The notes: generated by a model not told the origin, from the letters alone. Positions 9,011 through 17,820 are shown, counted from the first letter of the stretch. The stretch is DNA of 36,985 bases from Treponema sp. (GCA_024696155.1 JAILHD010000177.1:1-36985), one strand, 5' to 3'. Made by a program: numbers and translations.

Positions 9011-9583
9011 TTATTTCTTTTTAGCTTCTTTTGCAGCAATTTTAGCTGCAATCTTTCTGGCTTTTGCTTCCTTTTCTTTGCGCTTTTGTTCAGCACGTTC
9101 CTGACGTTTTTTGAACTGGGCGGTTGTTTTTTCTGCAAAATCCTTGTCGCCACGGTCAATAAATACAATTCCATCCAGATGATCATATTCATGCTGAATG
9201 ATTCGTGCTAAAAGGCCATCTGCCTCAAGTGTAAATGGCTTACCGTTTTCATTTAATGCCTGAACTGTTACTTTTACAGGGCGGCGGATTGTTTCATAAA
9301 CCTGTGGAATGCTAAGACAGCCTTCGTCGTAGTCGCCAAGTTCTTCTGAAGTCTTAATAATCTGCGGGTTGATAAAAACGCGGCGTACATCATCATCTGC
9401 CATTGCAACAAACATACGCAGTTTTTTACCAACCTGAGGGCCTGCAAGTCCAACACCGTCTGCTTCTATCATTGTGTCGAACATGTCTTCTGCAAGCTGG
9501 CGGATTTCATCATTTACTTCTGCAACTGGCTCTGCTTTTTCTCTTAAAATGTCCTCGCCAAGTTTTACAATGTCTAAAATCAT
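9011..9583 (-). CDS. def: Peptide deformylase with Lys/Ala-rich C-terminal tail
   Basis: GVGLAGPQVG, EGCLSIP, QHEYDHLDG motifs. Confidence 0.95.
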   Translation of the reverse strand: MILDIVKLGEDILREKAEPVAEVNDEIRQLAEDMFDTMIEADGVGLAGPQVGKKLRMFVAMADDDVRRVFINPQIIKTSEELGDYDEGCLSIPQVYETIRRPVKVTVQALNENGKPFTLEADGLLARIIQHEYDHLDGIVFIDRGDKDFAEKTTAQFKKRQERAEQKRKEKEAKARKIAAKIAAKEAKKK

Positions 9584-9592
9584 CTTGTTTCC

Positions 9593-10963
9593 TTATTTTT
9601 CAATTCGTGCACGAGCTGCACGTGCATGTCCTGCAAGACCTTCTGCATCGCCAAGGTAACCAGCAGCAACTGCACTTCTGTGAGCACCAGATTTATCTGA
9701 CTGAACGCGAAGTGTTGTAACAGTTTTAAGGAACATTCTTACGCTAAGTCCGCCTGTGAATCTTGCAGAACCAGATGTTGGCAATGTGTGGTTCAAACCT
9801 GCTGCGTAATCGCCGAATACTTCTGCTGCTGCGTGGCCAATAAAGAGTGAACCATAGTTGTGTACAAGGTTTTCAATATTATCGCGCTCTTTACCTTCGT
9901 CCATAGCAAGTTCAAGGTGTTCCGGAGCTTTTTTATTTGCAATTTCTGCTGCCTGCTCAAGAGTATCTGTAATAATGATTTTGCCATAGTTTTCTATACT
10001 CTGTCGGGCAATTTCCTTAGTTTTAAGAGTTTCCAGCTGGTGTTCAATTTCATCACTGACTTTTTTTGCAAGGTCATCACTGTTTGTTACAAGCACTGCC
10101 TGTGCAACTACGTCATGTTCTGCCTGTGCAAGAAGATCTGCTGCAATCCAGTCTGGTTTAGCATTTTTATCTGCAATAACCATAACTTCTGTTGGGCCTG
10201 CAATCATATCAATTCCAACAGTTCCGTATACTTCGCGCTTTGCACCTGCTACAAACTTGTTACCAGGACCTGCAATTACATCAACCTTTGGAATGCTTTC
10301 TGTGCCGAATGCCATGGCACCAATTGCCTGTGCACCGCCTACTGCATAAAGGTGATTTACACCGCAGATATATGCTGCAGCCATAATTCCTTCGTCTGCA
10401 TAAGGTTTTCCGCCGGCAAAAGCGTGTCCTGGAACTCCAGCTCCCTGCTTTCCTGCAGTGTCTTTGTCATCCGGGTGTACGCGTGGTGGTGTACACATAA
10501 TTACTTCTTTTACGCCGGCTGCAACAGCTGGTGTAATTGTCATAATTACAGATGATACAAGAGGGAATCTTCCAGCTGGAACATAACAGCCTGCGCGTTC
10601 TACAGGGATTGTTTTCTGGCCTGTAAAAACACCAGGGGTAAGTTCAGCTTCAAAATCTTTAAAAGATTCGCGCTGTTTCTTTGCAAAATCAAGTGCAAGA
10701 GTGTGTGAATAAACAAGTGCGTCGTAAAGGTCGCGGTTCTGAATCATCAGTTTTTCTGCTGCGGCCTTTAATTCTTTCTGTGATACTTCAAAAGAAGCAG
10801 GAACCGAAACATCAAATTTATTACCGTAAATGCGAAGAGCTGCGTCGCCTTTTTTCTGAACTTCTTCCAGAACAGATTTTACGGTTTCGTTGGCGCTGTT
10901 TTCAAAATCGCGTCCTTTAAAAAAGTTTTCTTCTAGTTCTGTGTATTTTACTGTCTTAATCAA
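9593..10963 (-). CDS. hisD: Histidinol dehydrogenase
   Basis: RAGCYVPAGRFPLVSSVIMTITPAVAAGV, GPGNKFVAGAKREVYG, GPTEVMVIAD. Confidence 0.95.
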   Translation of the reverse strand: MIKTVKYTELEENFFKGRDFENSANETVKSVLEEVQKKGDAALRIYGNKFDVSVPASFEVSQKELKAAAEKLMIQNRDLYDALVYSHTLALDFAKKQRESFKDFEAELTPGVFTGQKTIPVERAGCYVPAGRFPLVSSVIMTITPAVAAGVKEVIMCTPPRVHPDDKDTAGKQGAGVPGHAFAGGKPYADEGIMAAAYICGVNHLYAVGGAQAIGAMAFGTESIPKVDVIAGPGNKFVAGAKREVYGTVGIDMIAGPTEVMVIADKNAKPDWIAADLLAQAEHDVVAQAVLVTNSDDLAKKVSDEIEHQLETLKTKEIARQSIENYGKIIITDTLEQAAEIANKKAPEHLELAMDEGKERDNIENLVHNYGSLFIGHAAAEVFGDYAAGLNHTLPTSGSARFTGGLSVRMFLKTVTTLRVQSDKSGAHRSAVAAGYLGDAEGLAGHARAARARIEK

Positions 10964-10980
10964 TTTAATCTTTCTCCAAA

Positions 10981-12273
10981 TTATTTTTTATGACGTTTAT
11001 CCAATTCGTCATATACGTCTTTCCAGGTTACGCCTTCTTTGTACATAAGCACGTTTACAAAGTAGATTAAATCTGCGGCTTCCCAGATAACGTCATCTTT
11101 TGATTCTGCTTCGCAAAGTTCTTCGGCTTCTTCCATAACCTTTTCGCGTACACGTTCGTCGTTCAAAGTTGCTGTGTAAGAGCCTGGACGTGGATTTGCA
11201 AAGCGGTCTGCAATTACGTCGTAAAGGCGTCCCATACTTGATTTTTCCTGCGGATCAGTTCCAAAGCAAGTCCAGCTGCCGGTATGGCATGCAGGTCCGT
11301 GTGGAATGACTGTAGCTAATACGGTGTCGCGGTCGCAGTCTGCACGAAGTTTTACAACTTCAAGGAAATTTCCGCTTGTTTCACCTTTTGTCCAGAGCTT
11401 CTGACGTTCGCGGCTAAAGAAAGTAAGCTTTTTAGTTTCAAATGTTTTAGCAAAAGCTTCGGCGTTTGCATAACCTTCCATCAAAACTTCACCGTTTACG
11501 CTCTGAGCAATAACTGGAATCAATTTTACTTTTTCAAAATCAAGGCAGCTGATAAAGGCATCAGAAAGATTTACCTTTCCAGTGTACAAAGCCATTCCAA
11601 GCTGAACATCACAATGAAGTTTTCCCAGCTCTGCAATTTCTTCAACACTGCTTACACCGCCTGCAACTACAACGCGGCAATTAACAGCCTTGCGCAAGTC
11701 GCGTACGTAGTCCATATTTGTGCCCTGCATGCAGCCTTCTTTTTCTACACAGGTAAATAAAAGTTCTGAACAGAATTTTTCTGCCTGTTTTGCGCCTTCT
11801 ACCAAAGGTATGTCTACAGTTTCTGTCCAGCCTTTTACGGCGATTTTTCCGTTTATAGCATCAACACTGATGATAATTCTGTCTTTTCCGATTGCATCTG
11901 CAAGTTCGTTCAAAAAATCTTCGTTTAAAACAGATTCGCCAGCCACTGGATTCGACTTCCATGCAGCCGAGCCTATGATAACTTTTTCTGCTCCAAGACT
12001 GATAAGTTCTTTTGCACGTTTTACAGTACGGATTCCACCTCCAGTACGAACGTTTCCATGATGGAGTAGAGATTTTAATAAATGGGTATTTTCTGTATTA
12101 CCTTTTTCGTCAATGTTTCCCAAAGCCGCATCCAGATCAATAACAGCGACTTCGCCATACATGTCGAACTGTGCAATTAAAGCATCAGCATCATCGCGCT
12201 GAAGCACAAGTTCCTTGCCGTTTTTAAGCTGAACAACATGTCCATTTTTTAAATCTATAGAAGAAATTACCAT
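10981..12273 (-). CDS. HisA-HisI-HisE fusion: ProFAR isomerase / phosphoribosyl-AMP cyclohydrolase / phosphoribosyl-ATP pyrophosphatase
   Basis: Residues ~1-245 HisA-like (SSIDLKNGHVVQL, RTGGGIRT, IISVDAINGKIAVKGW). Then HisI (WTKGETSGNFLEV, DCDRDTVLATVIPHGPACHTG). Then HisE (EEAEELCEAESKDDVIWEAADLIYF). Confidence 0.9.
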   Translation of the reverse strand: MVISSIDLKNGHVVQLKNGKELVLQRDDADALIAQFDMYGEVAVIDLDAALGNIDEKGNTENTHLLKSLLHHGNVRTGGGIRTVKRAKELISLGAEKVIIGSAAWKSNPVAGESVLNEDFLNELADAIGKDRIIISVDAINGKIAVKGWTETVDIPLVEGAKQAEKFCSELLFTCVEKEGCMQGTNMDYVRDLRKAVNCRVVVAGGVSSVEEIAELGKLHCDVQLGMALYTGKVNLSDAFISCLDFEKVKLIPVIAQSVNGEVLMEGYANAEAFAKTFETKKLTFFSRERQKLWTKGETSGNFLEVVKLRADCDRDTVLATVIPHGPACHTGSWTCFGTDPQEKSSMGRLYDVIADRFANPRPGSYTATLNDERVREKVMEEAEELCEAESKDDVIWEAADLIYFVNVLMYKEGVTWKDVYDELDKRHKK

Positions 12274-12437
12274 AAATAAGAGTTTACCAAATTTATATGA
12301 TTTAGAATAGTATAGGTATTTTTTTGTTTTTTTACTTTTTTTAGTAACTATTCTCTTGCACGGTGTTTATATATATGAAAACCAAACGAACCAAAAACGA
12401 TTGATTTTTCATTTCTAACCTTTTTTATTTTTCCTTT

Positions 12438-12480
12438 AAGACCGCGGATTACCTCCTTTGCCGCGGTCTTTCTTTTTATT
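12438..12480 (+). terminator. Intrinsic terminator-like hairpin in the tpiA leader, anti-SD-like loop
   Basis: AAGACCGCGG (12438-12447) / CCGCGGTCTT (12461-12470) perfect 10 bp stem, 13 nt loop ATTACCTCCTTTG, T-rich tail TCTTTTTATT. Confidence 0.75.
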
Positions 12481-12551
12481 AATCAATTCATTATTATAAA
12501 ATCAGAAAATTTTGCGGAAGGCCTGACTGCCCCGCGTTATAGGAGATATAA

Positions 12552-13301
12552 ATGGCACGTACACATTACATTGCTGGAAACTGGAAGATGAACACTTCTA
12601 AAGCAGAAGCTGTTGCTTTGGCAAAAGACCTCGTTGAGCAGCTTAAAGGAAAAACTAACAAATACATGATTGGTGTTCCTTTTGTTTACCTTGATGCAGT
12701 TGCTCAGGTTGTTAAGGGAAGTAACATCATTTTGGCAGCACAGGACTGTGCCGCTACAGATAACGGAGCTCACACAGGTGAAGTTTCTACAACTATGCTT
12801 AAAGACATCGGATGTCAGTGTGTAATCCTTGGTCACTCAGAACGCCGCCACGAAATCGGTGAATCTGATGAACTTATCAACAAAAAGGTTCGCAAGGCTT
12901 TGAAAGATGGTCTTGAAGTTGATCTTTGTATTGGTGAACTTTTGAGCGAACGCGAAGCTGGCGAAGCTGAACAGGTTTGTGCATTCCAGCTTTCTGCAGG
13001 TCTTGCAGGCGTTACAGAAGAACAGATGAAGAATGTAACAATCGCTTATGAACCAGTTTGGGCTATTGGTACAGGTAAAACTGCTACTCCAGCTGACGCT
13101 CAGGCTATCCACAAGTTCATCCGCGGTTATATCGCAAAACTTTACAACCAGAAGGTTGCTGACGAAGTAATCATCCAGTACGGTGGATCTATGAAAGCTT
13201 CTAACGCTCCAGAACTTCTTGCTCAGCCAGATATCGACGGTGGTTTGATTGGTGGAGCTTCTTTGAAGGCAGAAACATTTGTTCCTATCTGTGTACTTTA
13301 G
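12552..13301 (+). CDS. tpiA: Triosephosphate isomerase
   Basis: AGNWKMN, ILGHSERR, AYEPVWAIGTGKTA, IQYGGSM; SD AGGAG at 12541. Confidence 0.97.
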   Translation: MARTHYIAGNWKMNTSKAEAVALAKDLVEQLKGKTNKYMIGVPFVYLDAVAQVVKGSNIILAAQDCAATDNGAHTGEVSTTMLKDIGCQCVILGHSERRHEIGESDELINKKVRKALKDGLEVDLCIGELLSEREAGEAEQVCAFQLSAGLAGVTEEQMKNVTIAYEPVWAIGTGKTATPADAQAIHKFIRGYIAKLYNQKVADEVIIQYGGSMKASNAPELLAQPDIDGGLIGGASLKAETFVPICVL

Positions 13302-13325
13302 TTTAGAAATTATGTAGATATGAAA

Positions 13326-13354
13326 GGCACTTCCACTACGGAGGTGCTTTTTTT
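13326..13354 (+). terminator. Intrinsic terminator of tpiA
   Basis: GCACTTCC ACTAC GGAGGTGC followed by T7. Confidence 0.85.
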
Positions 13355-13364
13355 ATGCTCGAAG

Positions 13365-13525
13365 CGGAAATGCGTAGCGGGGGTTCTTGATTTGCGGAGC
13401 ATAGAAACGCTATCAGAACGCTACCCATAAAAAAAAATCGGTAACGAATAAGATTAGCTTTTTCGTTACCGAGTTCCTGCATTTCTCGGCGGAGCAAATT
13501 AAGGTTCCCCGCGAGAGCATTTCCG
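13365..13525. repeat. Long imperfect inverted repeat surrounding the htrA terminator
   Basis: Outer arms CGGAAATGC (13365-13373) / GCATTTCCG (13517-13525) and CGGGG / CCCCG, with weaker inner matches (ATTTGC/GCAAAT). Confidence 0.6.
13429..13472 (-). terminator. Intrinsic terminator of htrA
   Basis: TCGGTAACGAA / TTCGTTACCGA perfect 11 bp stem; T9 on the minus strand (A9 at 13429-13437). Confidence 0.88.
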
Positions 13526-13526
13526 T

Positions 13527-14996
13527 TTAGAATTTATAAGTACCTGTAGTAATAGTTCCACCGTTAGAGTAAACGTCAAAGTTTACAGATTTCTGAGCGT
13601 TAGCAAGTTCTGCATAGAACTCAGAAACATCTTTTACAGCCTTTCCGTTTACAGCAGTAATAACATCACCATTCTGGAGTCTGAGAGCTGCTGCCGGAGA
13701 TTTTTCCTGAACTGCAGTTACTACAACACCCTTAAGCTTCTTATCATCAATCTTAAGGTCTTCTTTAATGTCGTCTGTAAGAGGAGCTGCAATAAATCCT
13801 GGCCAGAGCTTGTTGTTAAGGTTAGAAACATCCTTAAGACGCTCTTCGACCTTTACATTAATCATAGGAAGACGCTTTCCACCGCGGATTACAGTAAATG
13901 TTGCTGTACTTCCAGTCTGAAGGCTTCCTACCTCACGTACAAGCTGATTTACAGTCTTAACAGGCTTTCCGTTCAATTCAACAATGTAGTCACCAGGTTT
14001 AAGTCCGCCCTTGAATGCTGGAGCGTTAGAATATACTTCTGCGGCAAAGGCACCTTCAATGCCTTCTACCCCAAGCTGTTTTTTGTATTCGTCTGTAAGT
14101 TCAAGAAGACTTACACCAACCCAGCCGTAAGTAATTTTTCCGTCCTTAATAAAGGCATCAATAGAATTTTTGATGTTGTTGATTGGAATTGCAAAGCCTA
14201 ATCCCTGTGAACCGCCTGACTGAGAAGCAATCCATGTGTTGATTCCGATTACTTCTCCATAAATGTTTACAAGAGGACCACCAGAGTTACCCTGGTTGAT
14301 AGCTGCATCTGTCTGAATGTAGTCGCTGATGCTGGACATGTGTGCTTCTGAACGGCCTGTTGCACTTACAATACCCTGTGTTACAGACTGTGCGTATCCA
14401 AGAGGTGCACCAAATGCCATACAAATATCGCCAGGCATTACGTTGTTTGAATCACCAAGAGCTGCAACTGGAATTGATTTATCATCTGATTCAAAAGAAA
14501 CAAGAGCTACGTCAATGCGTTCATCAGCACCAACAAGTTTTGCATCAAAAGAGCGTCCGTCGTTCAATTTGATGTTGATTTTTGTAGCAGCACCTGCAAC
14601 GTGGTTATTTGTAAGAACATAAAGTGTGTTTCCTGTGCGGCGAACAATTACACCTGAGCCAAGGCCTTTCTGTTCATATTCGCGTTCACGCTTTTTGTTG
14701 TCCTTATTGTCTTTGTTATCCTTTTTGTCGCTTTCTGGATCAGGACGTCCAAAAAAGAATTCAAATGGACTTGTAAATCCCTGAAAAGGATCTATGTAAG
14801 TCTTTTTTTCTGTTACATCAACTTCTACAACTGACGGCAAAAGAGAGTCGCTTATAGAACGGAATGTTGTCTGAAAGGCTTCTACTACACTTAAGGCCTG
14901 TGCCTGTGCAGCAGTTTTGGCAGGAGCCGCAAAAAGTGACGCTGCAAAAATCGCCATAGCTCCCGCTGATACGAATCGTTTTACATATCTATTCAT
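13527..14996 (-). CDS. htrA: HtrA/DegP (Do) family periplasmic serine protease with two PDZ domains
   Basis: Signal peptide, VLTNNHV, DERIDVALV, GNSGGPLV triad; two PDZ-like segments. Confidence 0.92.
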   Translation of the reverse strand: MNRYVKRFVSAGAMAIFAASLFAAPAKTAAQAQALSVVEAFQTTFRSISDSLLPSVVEVDVTEKKTYIDPFQGFTSPFEFFFGRPDPESDKKDNKDNKDNKKREREYEQKGLGSGVIVRRTGNTLYVLTNNHVAGAATKINIKLNDGRSFDAKLVGADERIDVALVSFESDDKSIPVAALGDSNNVMPGDICMAFGAPLGYAQSVTQGIVSATGRSEAHMSSISDYIQTDAAINQGNSGGPLVNIYGEVIGINTWIASQSGGSQGLGFAIPINNIKNSIDAFIKDGKITYGWVGVSLLELTDEYKKQLGVEGIEGAFAAEVYSNAPAFKGGLKPGDYIVELNGKPVKTVNQLVREVGSLQTGSTATFTVIRGGKRLPMINVKVEERLKDVSNLNNKLWPGFIAAPLTDDIKEDLKIDDKKLKGVVVTAVQEKSPAAALRLQNGDVITAVNGKAVKDVSEFYAELANAQKSVNFDVYSNGGTITTGTYKF

Positions 14997-15028
14997 TTTT
15001 TTACCTCGCTGAGTTATTTACTATAAAT

Positions 15029-15057
15029 ATAATATGAATTTTAGAAATTGGTTACAA
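15029..15057 (-). promoter_or_regulatory. htrA promoter
   Basis: Minus strand TTGTAA (15057-15052), 17 nt spacer, TATTAT (15034-15029). Confidence 0.55.
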
Positions 15058-15080
15058 AAAATTGTGTGTTATGGTAAGAT
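15052..15080 (+). promoter_or_regulatory. map promoter
   Basis: TTACAA (15052-15057), 17 nt spacer, extended -10 TGGTAAGAT (TAAGAT at 15075-15080). Confidence 0.5.
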
Positions 15081-15099
15081 AACAAACGAGGCAAAAATC

Positions 15100-15882
15100 A
15101 TGATTTATATTAAGAACGAAGAACAGATTAACGGAATCAGAAAGGCATGCCACCTTACAGCAGATATGTTCAACGAACTGATTCCAAAAATTCACGCCGG
15201 AATGAGCACAAAAGATATCGATAATCTTTTTAAGAATTATATTATCGGCCACGGCGGAAAACCAGCATGGTACCGCGAAGACTTTCCTGGTGCTGTGTGC
15301 ATTAGTATTAATGAAGAAGTTATTCATGGAATTCCTTCTAAAAAACGCATTGTTCAGGACGGCGATCTTGTAAGCCTTGATGTTGGAATTGATCTGAACG
15401 GCTTTATAAGCGATACAACTCATTCTCTTGTGATTGGAAACGCAAATCCAGAAGTTCGCAAGCTTCAGAAAGTAACAGCTGAATGTCTTGATGCTGCAAT
15501 TAAAGCTTGTGTTGTTGGTAACAGAATCAGCGATATTTCAAATGCTGTTTTCAATATTGCAAGTTCACATGGTTACGGTGTAGTTTACGATTACTGCGGT
15601 CACGGGGTTGGAATTGATGTTCACGAAGATCCAAGTGTTCCAAACTGTCCAAGCCGCGGTGCAAACCCTCGTATTGTCCCTGGAATGGTACTTGCTCTTG
15701 AGCCTATGATTAATATGGGAACTGCCGATGTAGAAACTGCAAAAGACGGATGGACTGTTCTTACAGCAGACGGAAGTGTTTCCTGCCATGAAGAGCACAC
15801 TGTTGCCGTGTTTGAAGATCACACCGAAGTTCTTACCGATCTGGACTACAATGGTCAGAGTGTTTTGAAAAAAATGGCATAG
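15100..15882 (+). CDS. map: Methionine aminopeptidase type I
   Basis: SLDVGIDLNGFISDTTHS, GHGVGIDVHEDPSVPN, LEPMINMG. Start reassigned from 15034 to 15100 (MIYIKNEEQI) by SD GAGG and family N-terminus. Confidence 0.92.
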   Translation: MIYIKNEEQINGIRKACHLTADMFNELIPKIHAGMSTKDIDNLFKNYIIGHGGKPAWYREDFPGAVCISINEEVIHGIPSKKRIVQDGDLVSLDVGIDLNGFISDTTHSLVIGNANPEVRKLQKVTAECLDAAIKACVVGNRISDISNAVFNIASSHGYGVVYDYCGHGVGIDVHEDPSVPNCPSRGANPRIVPGMVLALEPMINMGTADVETAKDGWTVLTADGSVSCHEEHTVAVFEDHTEVLTDLDYNGQSVLKKMA

Positions 15883-15943
15883 AGGAAATCCAACAACTTG
15901 CGCTTGCGCAAGTTAAAGCAAGGTACGTGGCCTTCGGAAGTTG
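15882..15943 (-). repeat. Partial third copy (R3) of the structured intergenic repeat found upstream of purL
   Basis: Minus strand CAACTTCCGAAGGCCACGTACCTTGCTTTAACTTGCGCAAGCGCAAGTTGTTGG aligns to R2 CAACTTCCGAGTGCCACGTACCGGCTATCACTTGTCGCAAAGCGCCAAGTGTATGG. Confidence 0.75.
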
Positions 15944-15952
15944 ATGTTTAGA

Positions 15953-16699
15953 TTATGCCTTGCTCGCATTAAAACAGATTTCGGCCGTTACTTCATCACC
16001 TATGCGCAGATATTCTTCTGCCATTTTCTGAAGAAAGAAACGGTCGGCTGTTTTTCCAAAGCCTAAATCAAGGGCGCGTTCATAAACATCCAGCGCAAGT
16101 TCATCATTTATAACGCCATCAATATTATTCTTAAGAATAGCATAAGTAAAATCCATAACTTCTGGAAAGAAAATCTTAAAATAATTAAAAGAATATTCCA
16201 TTTTAATAATCTGTTCCAAAAGCAAAAAAGCATCGTAATATTCTGCGCGGATTACAAGCTCTTCTGCAAGAATATAGCCGTAGTCCATAAAATCTTCGCG
16301 GCTGAACCATTTTTTAAGCGAAAAATCCACATGATTCATCTGCATGCGTTTGAACTCTGCAACGGCTTCATCTTCTTTCTGGTGCATAAGGGTGTAGAAA
16401 ATCAGTTTAGAACGGCTTTCTTCGTCCTGTCGTTCGTTAAGCCATGTATAATAATCAAAAGTATCTCTGTGCTGGTAATTTCTGCCAAAACGCATAAAAA
16501 AAGATTCATCAAAAATTGTGCGCTGGCGTGCATCTGAAAGTACGCGATATGCTGTTACAACCTTTTCAAATTCATCACGTCGGCTTACATCACCGGTAAG
16601 GTCTGGATGGAGAAGTTTTGCTTTTTCGCGATAGGCACGCTTAATTTCGCTAAGTGTAGCGTTCTGGCGGACACCAAGTGTTTTATAATAGTCTGTCAC
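15953..16699 (-). CDS. J-domain (DnaJ-like) protein
   Basis: N-terminal DYYKTLGVRQNATLSEIKRAYREKAKLLHPDLTGD; C-terminal region unrecognised. Confidence 0.85.
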   Translation of the reverse strand: MTDYYKTLGVRQNATLSEIKRAYREKAKLLHPDLTGDVSRRDEFEKVVTAYRVLSDARQRTIFDESFFMRFGRNYQHRDTFDYYTWLNERQDEESRSKLIFYTLMHQKEDEAVAEFKRMQMNHVDFSLKKWFSREDFMDYGYILAEELVIRAEYYDAFLLLEQIIKMEYSFNYFKIFFPEVMDFTYAILKNNIDGVINDELALDVYERALDLGFGKTADRFFLQKMAEEYLRIGDEVTAEICFNASKA

Positions 16700-16708
16700 G
16701 CCGTCATT

Positions 16709-17197
16709 CTAAAAGATTTTGAACTCTGCTTCAATATTAGGTTTTTGAACAATCATTACAGGACAGGTTGCATTAGAAAGAATTCCTGTTTCTGCGGTAG
16801 AAAGAGAGCTGTGTTTAATGCCTGTTTTATTTACTTCGCGTAAGTTTCCTCCAAGCAGAATTAAATCTGCACAAAAGTCCTGTGCAGATTTTAATACTTC
16901 AGAAAAAACTCCACCTTTGCGTAAGTCTTTTTCGCACTTTACACCTTTACTTACAGAAAGCATTTCTACATATTCAAGGTAGCGCTTTCCGTCTGCTTCC
17001 AGGCGTTCTTCCAGATCATCAGAAATAATCAGTTTATTAATAGAAAGAAACTTTATGGTGGCAGTATCAATAACAAAAACAAAACGCAGTTCAAGGTTGT
17101 AAGATTTTGCCATCATAATTGCATACATAGCAGTCTGAATAGAACTCTGCTTACCATTAATAGCAACTACAATTTTCTTAAAAAAACTTTTCGCCAT
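16709..17197 (-). CDS. Universal stress protein (UspA) family
   Basis: KKIVVAINGKQSSIQTAMYAIMMAK, LILLGG, ATCPVMIVQ. Confidence 0.8.
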   Translation of the reverse strand: MAKSFFKKIVVAINGKQSSIQTAMYAIMMAKSYNLELRFVFVIDTATIKFLSINKLIISDDLEERLEADGKRYLEYVEMLSVSKGVKCEKDLRKGGVFSEVLKSAQDFCADLILLGGNLREVNKTGIKHSSLSTAETGILSNATCPVMIVQKPNIEAEFKIF

Positions 17198-17208
17198 ATT
17201 TTTTCCTT

Positions 17209-17820
17209 CTATTTTCGTTTTTTAAGGGCTTTGAGCACAAAAGTATTATCGCGCTCGCGCTCTTCCAAAACACTCTCTATATAAGCCTTTGTTTCTTTTG
17301 TCTGCGGAATAATCATTTTATCAAGTGCATTTACACGTCTTTGGGTTTTGCGGACTTCTTCTGCAAGGCGCCAGACAATTGTTCTGATGGACGCCATCTG
17401 AGTCAAAAGCGAAAGCAGTTCAAAAAACTCGTTGATAACGGCATCTGTGTTTGCAAAAGTTCCGTTGAAGGAATAAAAAAGTTCCTTTTGCGGCAGTGCA
17501 ACATCAATTGAAGAAAAGGTCATGCCGCCAACGTTAACCTTTTTTTCTGTCATTTCAAAATCATAGTGAACCGCATGCGAAATTCGCTCTACCTGATCAG
17601 AACCGTCCAGCATGAGCATGCGTTTTAGGGCAGGGTAGGCCTTTGCGGTTACTTTTTCTATGTCTTTTTCCAGAAGTTTTACCTGCTCAACCATGTGCAT
17701 AAGTTCACGCACTAAGATTTCTCTTTTTTCTTCCAGAAGTTCGTAACCGTTGGTAGAAACTGCCAGCTGCTCTTTCATTGCGAGTAAATTAGATTTTGTT
17801 GGTGCAATGTTTAGTTTCAT
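17209..17820 (-). CDS. atpD: V/A-type ATP synthase subunit D
   Basis: [17 protein letters not shown] start, coiled coil, [33 protein letters not shown]. Confidence 0.9.
   Translation of the reverse strand: MKLNIAPTKSNLLAMKEQLAVSTNGYELLEEKREILVRELMHMVEQVKLLEKDIEKVTAKAYPALKRMLMLDGSDQVERISHAVHYDFEMTEKKVNVGGMTFSSIDVALPQKELFYSFNGTFANTDAVINEFFELLSLLTQMASIRTIVWRLAEEVRKTQRRVNALDKMIIPQTKETKAYIESVLEERERDNTFVLKALKKRK

Noticed and set aside
9860-10555. 231 aa plus-strand ORF opposite hisD
   Set aside because: Antisense to a clear hisD; Cys/Phe/Asn-rich composition typical of antisense translation; no RBS or family match.
12375-12404. Leader peptide MKTKRTKND upstream of the tpiA hairpin
   Set aside because: Too short, no clear SD and no regulatory codon run; mentioned only as context for the hairpin.
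14690-14735. Short tandem repeat (KDNKDNKDNKK) in htrA
   Set aside because: Low-complexity charged linker in a loop region of HtrA; not a separate repeat element.
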